Positions 44,201-51,999 of a stretch of 64,000 bases of DNA are shown in pieces; positions within the stretch are counted from its first letter, which is position 1, and the number at the start of each line of letters is the position of its first letter. The stretch spans positions 1 to 64,000 of the forward strand of contig JBAOIR010000053.1 of the NCBI GenBank assembly GCA_037045585.1. Direction: 5' to 3'. Below the pieces are notes generated by a model. The model was not told the origin of the DNA. It searched no databases and worked only from the letters and a program-made list of their open reading frames with translations. A program made the position numbers and the translations under genes. The stretch comes from SSF14 sp037045585. GTDB lineage: Bacteria; Actinomycetota; Acidimicrobiia; Acidimicrobiales; Microtrichaceae.

Positions 44201-46477
44201 CTCGTGCGTGCGCACACGCTTGCCGGTTTGCATGGTCCGTGGGGCCAGGTGTCGGAAGAAGAGGCCGATCAGTACAAGACCGAACTCCGCGTCACTGGTG
44301 AGCCGCGCATCTACGCCGGCGACGATCACGTGTGGATGTGGTACCGCGGCACCGGCGTCGGTCCATATCCATGCATGAGCGCTCTCGCTGCACTCGAAAT
44401 CGTCTGCGACCAGTACATCGCTGGCGGCGCGTCGCTGCCGAACCTCATCGCGCTGCTCCTCGACGGATGCGAGAACCTCGCGATGCTCGGGCTGGTGGTC
44501 GGCATTCTCGTACGCCACATCGAGCGTGCCGAGGCCTTGCTCGACCCCTTCCTGGCCGAGCCCACGGTCTGGCATCTCGAAGTCAGTCGCATGGTCAGCG
44601 AGTCCGGTGGCCTTGCTGCAAGTTCGGGGCACATCACCGAACCCGAGCGCAGGAAGTGGACATTGCGTGAGGCCGCAAGCTGGCTCGCGATCTACGCCGA
44701 CGTTGAGCGCGCCGAGGCCCTCCGCGCAGTCGGCGATGCACTGGTGGCCAACGCCGTGCGGCTCGTGTCGGAACGTGAGGGCGACGACGACGCCGCGGAC
44801 GCAGGTGAACCGGCCGATCCTCGTGCGGCCAAGTACGTCACGACGGTGCGCAACTGGGCAAGCGCACTCGACCGCGACCGGTACCGGACGTTCGAGCAGG
44901 ACGGCCTGACGTACGTCCAGGCCGTACCGGACGAAGAAGTCGTCGCCGCGTTGCAGGAGGGCAACAAGGACCTCGAACGCGGCCAGCACGCGACGCGGAT
45001 CATCTGGCGCTACTTCATCCAGCAGCGCCGAAACGACGCCGAGCCCGTCACCGATGACGAGCTGGCGGCGGATCTCGTGATCGCGAAGGATCTGCTCGAC
45101 GACCCTCCCGGCATGAGCGCTTACGACCCGTGGGACGCGCCCGCAGCGATCTCCGCTGTTGCGCTTGAAGCGGACCTCGTGCGCAGCGCGGCTCTCCCGC
45201 CGGAGACGATCCAGTTCGCAACGCACACGGTGATGCGCGTTGCCGAGGGCGTCGTCCCTCCCAGAGAGTTCGAGTACCACGGCACGTTCTTCGAACAAGG
45301 CTCGGACCGGAGCGCCGCGAGCGCTTCCATTACTGCTCCTGCCGTCGGCGGCGGCGCTTCGCGCTGCGCTCGGCGACAGTGATGAGGCTGCGGGGTACGC
45401 GCGCGTCGTGAGTGCCGGCATGCGTCTCGCACACGCCATCGCCGATGAGACCCGGTTGCACCTTGCCGCGGATTCGACGCTGTGTGGTTGGCACCGTGTT
45501 CGGCAGATGCGTGTTATCACGAGGATGCACTCGCGATCGCGCTGGAGTCGATGAGCGTCTGCGTGTTCGGACCCTGGAATCCCGATCAGCAGCGGCGCGA
45601 CATCGTTCGCCTCGACGAACCGTACACCGACGCCCTGGTGGCGATTCCTGATGACGCCATCTTGATGTCGCGGCTCGATGCGGCCATTCGCGCATGTGGT
45701 TCGGCGGCGGTCGCCGGGAATTGCGTATCCGCACGGGCGCGAGACGCGCTGCTCGTGCTTGCCACGGCACAACGGCGTGCTCTCCTCGCGCACGAGCACA
45801 GCTACGACGAGCGCGGGACACACGCACTGGTGACCGCTCGCGCACTGCTCAACCTCGCTGCCTTCGGTGAAGACGCTCCGTTGCATGACCACATCGCCGC
45901 CTACGCCGACAACGCCACGCTCCTCGGCGGATTCTTACGGGCATTGGCAGCCGCCGCTGAGGAGACACAGTCGCGAGCCGATGCGTGCCGACGCGTGTGG
46001 CCCGCAGTCATTCGACAGGTGCTCGAGCTGAACAACGCCGGGCATCACCCGTTCGACGATCGCTACTTCGGGGACATGGCACTCGCGTCGCTCATGCCAA
46101 CGCCGACGTATGAGGGGTCGTTCCTGTATTGCGAGGTCGAGACGGCCCCGATCCTGTGGACCGATCCGCTCGCCTGGCGCGACGAAATCGACGAATGGTT
46201 GAAGGTGGCGGCAGGCAACCCGCATGGCGTCGACTCGCTCATCGGGCTTCTGCGCAGTGTTCCCGTTGCCGATCAGGTCGATGCCGGTCTGCCGTGGGTG
46301 TCGGCCGCCGTGTTCGGCGACGTCAGTGCCGTCGCCCGCGGCAGCTATTCGGTGTCGAGCTGGCTGACGGAGATACGGGAAGCCGCGGAGAGCGCGGGTG
46401 TTCTCCACGAGTGGCAGCGGGTTGTCGACGCTCTCGTCGTGGCCGGCGACTCCGCCCTCGCGCCCTACTCCGAGTAG
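41277..46477 (+). CDS. Giant STAND-type NTPase, candidate anti-phage protein, three frameshifts
   Basis: About 1,730 residues if three one-base frame changes (near 42020, 45317 and 45480) are corrected. Residues about 30-190 resemble the N-terminal nuclease-like regions of bacterial defence STANDs (FERKVAVTYLARLL, PVDDLVVFAARED, LVLALGMRRSPNI), but the catalytic lysine of a PD-(D/E)xK site is not evident. The NTPase core follows: Walker A HGDSGVGKSALVLL (about residue 351) and Walker B RRLLIIDGAD (about 415), NACHT-like but without the second acidic residue of DGxDE. The remaining about 1,200 residues look helical, as in ligand-sensing repeats. Start ATG 41277 chosen; upstream ATG 41247 possible. 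By eye the region has more A/T-ending codons than its neighbours. Antiviral role is inference. Confidence 0.75.
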
Positions 46478-46677
46478 CGGTCTTCGCCAGGGCCGCAGCC
46501 AGCGGCATTACTTGTCCGAATCGTCGGAGACGACGAGCGGTCGGAGGTCTCTCCGGTTGGCGCTCAACGTGACGGACGTATCAGAGGTCGGGTCCCTCCG
46601 GGGCGGAGTCGATGGCAGAACCCCTCTTCGGAACCGGTTGGCAAGCACTGGATGCTCGACACGCGCTCCTGGGCGCT

Positions 46678-47213
46678 TCACGACCACCCCCGGCGTCGCC
46701 GCACCGGCAGGCCTGCCCGACGGAAACGGTTGGCGACGGTTGACTTGTCGACGCCGAGGTGCTGGCCGACCTGGGCCAGCGAGTGGCCTGCGGCGTAGAG
46801 GTCGGCCGCCTTGGCCAACTCGGGAGGCGTCCAGTCTGCATCTCGTCGATGGGGGAGTCCCTGGCGCGTGACGTGGCCGATGACCGTGGTGCGGCTCACG
46901 CCGAATCGTGCCGCGATGTCGCGGATGAGGTCGCCGGCGAGGTACGCAGTCAGTAGTTCGTCGATCTCGGCGGGCTTGAGTCGTCGCTGAGCTTGGCGGG
47001 CGGGTCTCGGGGAGACGGGGTTTGAATGCTGCCCCTTCTCTTCGCTGGTGCCATCTTTGGACCCCGAATCGACTTCCTCAGACGCCAGATCGGGGCCGAC
47101 CCGGCGTCGCCGAGAAGCTCGCGACCCCTGTAGACCAAGGGTTTCAAGCTTCTCGCCGGGGTTTGAAAGCTGCCCCTTTAGGTCCACCCAGGCGGTGTGG
47201 GGTCCTCCGGGGA
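46678..47213 (-). CDS. Tandem helix-turn-helix protein, recombinase-associated type
   Basis: About 178 residues. Two HTH units: RRLKPAEIDELLTAYLAGDL, IRDIAARFGVSRTTVIGHVT and then PELAKAADLYAAGHSLAQVG, QHLGVDKSTVANRFRRAGLP. These resemble resolvase-type HTHs that occur as small ORFs linked to serine-recombinase elements in actinobacteria. The N-terminal 90 residues are low-complexity and contain the repeated peptides GQLSNP and GQHSNP 47 residues apart, encoded by a DNA direct repeat, so the true start may be internal. No recombinase domain is present; a mobile-element remnant is likely. Confidence 0.55.
47017..47178. repeat. 21-bp direct repeat pair around a stem-loop
   Basis: The block TTTGAAWGCTGCCCC, flanked by GGGG and TT, occurs at 47017-47037 and 47158-47178 (one mismatch). 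Between them CGAGAAGCT (47111) and AGCTTCTCG (47147) form a 9-bp stem with an inner ACCC/GGGT pairing. Possibly element ends or a recombinase-site relic. Confidence 0.6.
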
Positions 47214-50200
47214 TCATCGCCTCCGCAGTTCGAACGTGCCGCCCGCAGCGTCGCGGGAGTGGACGATGACGATCGACTCGGTGCCCGGGGCCAGGAGGAC
47301 CTCGATCTCGGGATCGGGCCGGTCGCACATCGGGATCCCCGTGCTGGTGAGGTCCTCCGACGACAACAGGATCGACGTGATGCACAGGCCCGGCGCTGCG
47401 GTCACCGCGAACTTTGCGTTGGTGGTGCCGCCGGGGATCCGGAGGGTCGCCACGTCGCCGATGCCCGAGAGCGATCCGCTCCAACTCGCCCCGGAGAACT
47501 CGTCGGCAGTCGGCGAGTCGTCGACGAACACCGACAGCTCGACTCGGCGCGTGGTGCCGTCTGGGGACAGGTCCTCCAGGGTGATCTCGTGGGTGCCCCC
47601 GTCGGCCACCCATTGGTAGGCCTCCCCGGAGCCGGGCTCGTCGTTGTCGTCGGGCACGCCCAACCGGGTGCCGCACAACGGGAGGGTGGTGGTGGCGCCG
47701 GCCGGGCCGCTCACGCTCACGACGTAGTCGGTGGCGGCCGGACACTCCAACGACACGAGGATGAGCGAGCCGTCCGGCACGTCGACCTCGCCCTCGAGCT
47801 GGGGCACGGCGTCGGCGGGCGGCTCGGGATCGGAGATCGGGGCGAGCTTCCCCGAGAGCGTGAGGGCCGCCGTTCCGGTGGGCGCGGTCGCTCCGCCGGA
47901 CCTCGTCGTCGTCGGTCGGTCGGGGAGCGGAGCCACCTCGACGGAACGTTGGTCGTTGCGGAACTCGACGACCTCGGCGTAGGCGTCGGCGTAGGTCGGC
48001 TCGCCCGATGCGACGACGTCGAATGCGCACGCGTCGAGTTCGGGCGTCGTGGCCGCGCGGCCCATCGACCGGTGACACTCGCGGCGGGCCTCGATGAACT
48101 CGTCGGTCTCGAGCTCGGCGAACGAGTCGGGGAACGACCGGTCCGTGAACGTGTCGGTGGACTCTCCGGGGAGATAGTCGAATCGGCTCGTCTCGGGTGT
48201 GACCCGCCACGAATCGGCGAACGCACCGTGGACCTCGGCGGGGTCGAAGGCGTTGACGGGGGTGCCGTCGGCTCGGCGCACGTCATCGAGCGGGTCGTCG
48301 TTGGCCGAGCCCAACATGCCGACCTGCCGGGCGGCGGTCGGCTCGGGCGGCGCGACCTCGACGAAGAACCCGTTGAGGTACTTCAGTCGGAGCTCGGGGC
48401 CGTCGGGCGCGGTGAGCGTCCAGTTGCGTTCGTCGTCGCGCGCGAGAACGAACGCCCCGAGCGTTCCGCCGTCGATGTCGGCGGTGTCGCCGTTGTGGCG
48501 CACCACGATCTCGTCGGGTTTGGAGAGGTAGTCGGCCGCGGTGAGGGTGATCCGGTCGTCGCCGTACTCGGCCGCGAGCGCGGTGATGAGCGAGTACCGG
48601 TCGCCGGGCGTCGCCGCTGCGGCAGTGCGCATCTGCAGGTCGAACGCCGGGGTGTCGTCGGCCTCGGGGGTCGACGCGAGTACGAACTCGCCGACCGACA
48701 TCACGTCGAACGCGATGCCGTCCATCGTGAGCAGGTGCGGGTCGCCGTCGCCCGATCCGCGAGGACGTTGCTTCTCGCAGTGACGCTTCTTGTCGAACTT
48801 CTCCGCGAGGAACGTGACCAGCCCGGATTCGCGGGAGGCCGAGAAGCCCACGGCGACGTCGGTGGAGTTGAAGAACCGCAGGCTGCCGTAGTTGCCGTCG
48901 GGACAGGTGCAACGAGACTCGTCGACGCAGAGGCGCATGGTCTCGTTGCTCCCGAGGACGAGGTTCTCGCGGTCGTTCGCCAGGCTGACGAGGTGCTTGC
49001 CCTTGTTCCGGACGGTCACGATGTCGACGCCCGGCCCGAAGACGTGTGCTCGGAGGGCGTGGGAGTAGTTGGCGGGGCCGCGGAGGTTTGTGCCCCCGAG
49101 CGCGATGGTGGCGCCCTTCTCGAAGTTCTCGTGGCGGCCGTCACCCGCTCCGGTCCAGGGCATCGACCACGACGGATGGGTGTAGGCCTGCGACCGAACG
49201 GTTCGGCTCGGCCAGTCGAGCAGCAGACTCGGTGAGTTCAATCCGGCCGCGGCCAGGACGGTCTCGGTGTTGCCCGTCGCACGGAGCGCGACCTTGATGG
49301 ACGAGTAGGGATCGATGCCTTCGGCCGCGGCGATCTCCCACAGGCCCGCTCCGCTGTAGGAGCGGCCGGCCAACGGGGTGTTGCGAGACGTGAACCACTC
49401 GACGAACTGGTCGTCGACCTTGACCTGCTTGCGGTAGTAGTCGTACCCGGCGAAGTCGGCTCCGCCTTCGACGACCCAGTCGGGTGCGGTCATCCAGAAG
49501 CCGGGCGCCCACTCGAACTCGACGCAGTGGAACAGCTCGTGCGCCAGCACGAACGCCACGTAGGCGGGAGTGAGCTCGACGATGTGCTCGTACAACAGCG
49601 GGTAGATGGTGATCAGGCATCCGTCGCCGTTCGGTGTGGCGGTGGCGTACGCGTCGAGGCCGGTGGCCGTCGTCAGACCGGTGTTCGAGTAGGAGGAGGT
49701 CACGCTGGGGAGCCCGACGTTCCCGAGTCGGTTCCGCCATCCGATGATGATCCGGGTCATGAGCCCGTTGAGGATCGTCTGCAGCGCCGCGTCGGGCGCC
49801 GCCTTCCGTGCGAACCCGGCCGCGGCAGGCGCCCGCAGCTGTCGCAAGGAGGAGGTCCGCGTCGTTGTCGTGGTCGCTCCGTCGCCCGGTGGGGCGGTCG
49901 CCCCGGGGACTGTCGCCCCGCTGCTCGGCGGGACCGTCGCTCCGTCGGCGAGCGCCTCCCACTCCGGCGGGAGCTCGCCCGCGGCGTCGGGGAGCGGGGT
50001 CCCAGCGCCGCGTTCGGCGCGGACCTCGGCAACGCGGCGCGTCTGCTCGGGGGTGAGGTCGTCGGCGAAGTGCTCGACGAGACCCCATGCCCGGGTCGCC
50101 GACACCGAACCGGGTTCGTCGAGCTCGCGCTCGGTCGCGCCGGGCATGTCGCCGAAGGCCAGGTCGAACGCGTCGACGGCGATCTGTGCGTCGAGGCCGT

Positions 50201-50477
50201 CGGTCTCCTCCCGCCAGGCGAGGTCCTCGGCAGCCGTCGCAGGCTTCCACTCGGGCGCGGCGATCTCGGTGTAGCCCTCCTCGCCCACGGCCTCGCCCGT
50301 GAGGCCGTCGAGCGGCTGGTCGACCGGTGCCGGGGCGAGCGTGGTCGTCGCCCGAGGTCGAATGGTCGCGTCGTCGGTCGTGCAGCCGAGGACGAGGACG
50401 GCGCAGGCGGTGACGACCCCGCTCAACGTACGAGCGGACGAGGTCGGCCGACCCGACCCGTTGCTGGAGGACGACAT
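47214..50477 (-). CDS. Large lipoprotein with gluzincin-type metallopeptidase motif and VWD domain
   Basis: Intact, 1,087 residues. Signal with lipobox ACAVLVLGC. Around residue 312 is HELFHCVEF (HExxH), followed about 20 residues later by VVEGGADFAGYDYY, giving the third metal ligand of a gluzincin. From about residue 577, GDGDPHLLTMDGIAFDVMSV and GEFVLAS match a von Willebrand factor D domain. A C-terminal beta-sandwich pair follows (ADGGTHEITLEDLS, TESIVIVHSRDAAGG). Cys-rich CVDESRCTCPDGNYG precedes the VWD. A surface protease or adhesion protein is likely; substrate unknown. Its ATG lies 1 bp before the OmpA-family stop on the same strand, so the OmpA gene is upstream in the operon. Confidence 0.85.
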   Translation of the reverse strand: MSSSSNGSGRPTSSARTLSGVVTACAVLVLGCTTDDATIRPRATTTLAPAPVDQPLDGLTGEAVGEEGYTEIAAPEWKPATAAEDLAWREETDGLDAQIAVDAFDLAFGDMPGATERELDEPGSVSATRAWGLVEHFADDLTPEQTRRVAEVRAERGAGTPLPDAAGELPPEWEALADGATVPPSSGATVPGATAPPGDGATTTTTRTSSLRQLRAPAAAGFARKAAPDAALQTILNGLMTRIIIGWRNRLGNVGLPSVTSSYSNTGLTTATGLDAYATATPNGDGCLITIYPLLYEHIVELTPAYVAFVLAHELFHCVEFEWAPGFWMTAPDWVVEGGADFAGYDYYRKQVKVDDQFVEWFTSRNTPLAGRSYSGAGLWEIAAAEGIDPYSSIKVALRATGNTETVLAAAGLNSPSLLLDWPSRTVRSQAYTHPSWSMPWTGAGDGRHENFEKGATIALGGTNLRGPANYSHALRAHVFGPGVDIVTVRNKGKHLVSLANDRENLVLGSNETMRLCVDESRCTCPDGNYGSLRFFNSTDVAVGFSASRESGLVTFLAEKFDKKRHCEKQRPRGSGDGDPHLLTMDGIAFDVMSVGEFVLASTPEADDTPAFDLQMRTAAAATPGDRYSLITALAAEYGDDRITLTAADYLSKPDEIVVRHNGDTADIDGGTLGAFVLARDDERNWTLTAPDGPELRLKYLNGFFVEVAPPEPTAARQVGMLGSANDDPLDDVRRADGTPVNAFDPAEVHGAFADSWRVTPETSRFDYLPGESTDTFTDRSFPDSFAELETDEFIEARRECHRSMGRAATTPELDACAFDVVASGEPTYADAYAEVVEFRNDQRSVEVAPLPDRPTTTRSGGATAPTGTAALTLSGKLAPISDPEPPADAVPQLEGEVDVPDGSLILVSLECPAATDYVVSVSGPAGATTTLPLCGTRLGVPDDNDEPGSGEAYQWVADGGTHEITLEDLSPDGTTRRVELSVFVDDSPTADEFSGASWSGSLSGIGDVATLRIPGGTTNAKFAVTAAPGLCITSILLSSEDLTSTGIPMCDRPDPEIEVLLAPGTESIVIVHSRDAAGGTFELRRR

Positions 50478-50478
50478 G

Positions 50479-51321
50479 TCAGCCTGCCGTCACGGCGACG
50501 ATCTCGACACGCCGGTTGAGGGTCTGGCCGACGGCGTTCGGTGATCCGTCAGGGTTGGTCTCGAGCGCTGCGGGAACCGTGCTCCCGAGGCCGACCGAGC
50601 TGACACTGCCCGCTGGGAGGCCGCCGTCGCCGACGAGCCAGGCGGCCACCGCGGCGGCTCGGCCCTCGGAGAGGGTCTGGTTGGCGGCGGCAGCGCCCCG
50701 CGAGTCGGCGTGTCCTCGCACGGTCACCGTGGCGTCGGGTAGGTGTGCGGAGAGGGCGGCGGCCACCGCCGGGAGGGCGGCGATCGCGTTCGTTCGCAGG
50801 GCGGCCGAGCCCGTGTCGAAGAGGGTGTCGCTGCCCAGCTGGAAGATCGTGACGCGACGTCCGGCCTCGTCCCGGGCGAACCGGATCGTGACGTCGACCT
50901 CGTCGGTCTCGGGGTAGCTCGTGCCGGCGAGGGTGAGGGGTCCGCCGTCGACCGGGATCACGCCGTCCTCGTTCTCTGGGGCCATCGACGTGCACAGGGT
51001 GCGGACGACGAGCCCACCCCCGAGGTCGGCGGTGCCGCACGTCGGGTCCGGCTCGCCGTCGCCGTCGACGTCGTCGATCCCCGGGGTGCCGCCCTCCGGG
51101 AGCCCGGCCGCTTCGTCGTCGGCGCGGCTGTCGGAGTCGTCGGGTTCGGTCACGGTCGGGCCGGTTGCCGTCGTGGTCGGGTCCGACGGAGCGGCGCTCG
51201 TCGAGGTCAGGGCATCGGTCGGGGCGGTTTCGTCGGAGCCGCCGCAGGCCGTGGTGCCGAGCAGCAACACCAACACGACGGCGCCGATACGTCGTCGGTG
51301 GGCGAAAGGGGAGTCGTTCAT
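50479..51321 (-). CDS. OmpA-family lipoprotein
   Basis: Intact, 280 residues. Lipobox LLLGTTACG, Thr/Asp-rich linker, then a C-terminal OmpA peptidoglycan-binding domain: SDTLFDTGSAALRTNAIAAL, VTVRGHADSRGAAAANQTLS, EGRAAAVAAWL and NRRVEIV with the binding Asp and Arg. It would tether the membrane to peptidoglycan. First gene of the operon with the VWD lipoprotein; the promoter side holds a perfect 22-bp inverted repeat. Confidence 0.88.
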   Translation of the reverse strand: MNDSPFAHRRRIGAVVLVLLLGTTACGGSDETAPTDALTSTSAAPSDPTTTATGPTVTEPDDSDSRADDEAAGLPEGGTPGIDDVDGDGEPDPTCGTADLGGGLVVRTLCTSMAPENEDGVIPVDGGPLTLAGTSYPETDEVDVTIRFARDEAGRRVTIFQLGSDTLFDTGSAALRTNAIAALPAVAAALSAHLPDATVTVRGHADSRGAAAANQTLSEGRAAAVAAWLVGDGGLPAGSVSSVGLGSTVPAALETNPDGSPNAVGQTLNRRVEIVAVTAG

Positions 51322-51350
51322 GATCTGAGTGTGTGGCGCCCCGCCATCGG

Positions 51351-51411
51351 ACGCGTACGTAGTCGCTACGCGGGTGGTGACGGTGCGAACGCGTAGCGAC
51401 TACGTACGCGT
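51351..51411. promoter_or_regulatory. Perfect 22-bp inverted repeat between divergent lipoprotein genes
   Basis: Arms 51351-51372 and 51390-51411 are exact complements with a 17-nt spacer. Each arm itself contains the palindrome CGTAG-N3-CTACG, so there are two facing copies of one operator. It lies between the OmpA operon and the divergent small lipoprotein gene, close to two LuxR-type regulator genes. Confidence 0.8.
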
Positions 51412-51441
51412 GGTGCGGACCGGATCGCCGAGGCTGCTCCC

Positions 51442-51996
51442 ATGAGACGACGTGTCGGCACCCTCCTGTTGTGTTCGTTCCTCCTCCCGCTCGCTGCGTG
51501 CGGCGACGACGGCGACGCCGACACGGCGTCGTCGGCGGGGCCACCGCGGCCAGCGGCCACCGCAGCGACCGTTGATACCGCCGTTGATCCCGCCGGTGAC
51601 TCGTCGGGCTCGACCGACGACCCCGCCGAAGCGCCCGAGGTCGCGGCCGACGACGACTTCTGTGGGGTCCTGATCGAGCAGGCCGCCAAGGTGGCGGATT
51701 TCCCCGACAAGATCGGTACACCCGAGCAGGCCACGGCGTTGGAGGCCGTGGCCGCGAGCAACGAGCGGATCCTCGCCGCCGCGCCCGACGAGTTGAGCGA
51801 CGCCATGGCGACGATCAACGAGGTGTCGGAGCTCGCCCGCAAGGTGCTGACGTCGGACGACGCCGCCGCCGCATCGGCGGCATCGGCCGAGGCTGCGAGT
51901 TCGCCCGAGGCGACGGCGGCATTCGCCGACTACCGGTCCTGGGTCACGGATCACTGCGGTGCCGACGCCGCCACCATCCTCTCGACCGGAGGCTGA
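51442..51996 (+). CDS. Small acidic lipoprotein
   Basis: Intact, 184 residues. Lipobox LLPLAACG, an acidic Thr/Pro linker, then a helical domain with two cysteines that could pair (DDDFCGVLIEQAAKVADFPD and SWVTDHCGADAATIL). Resembles small cell-wall lipoproteins of actinobacteria, no named family. Divergent from the OmpA operon across the shared inverted repeat, so probably in the same regulon. Ends 3 bp before the convergent regulator gene. Confidence 0.8.
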   Translation: MRRRVGTLLLCSFLLPLAACGDDGDADTASSAGPPRPAATAATVDTAVDPAGDSSGSTDDPAEAPEVAADDDFCGVLIEQAAKVADFPDKIGTPEQATALEAVAASNERILAAAPDELSDAMATINEVSELARKVLTSDDAAAASAASAEAASSPEATAAFADYRSWVTDHCGADAATILSTGG

Positions 51997-51999
51997 CCG

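Noticed and set aside
41277..46477. Programmed ribosomal frameshifting in the STAND gene
   Set aside because: Three shifts without slippery heptamers or conserved downstream structure, and the same kind of break occurs in many unrelated genes here.
46480..47213. Duplicate of the tRNA-Val 3' end as attR of the island
   Set aside because: No stretch resembling the T arm and acceptor of the tRNA was found; the boundary remains unknown.
47022..49235. Long plus-strand open frame opposite the VWD lipoprotein
   Set aside because: It is antisense to an intact gene with signal peptide, HExxH and VWD motifs; its own translation has no domain and strong Arg/Gly bias.
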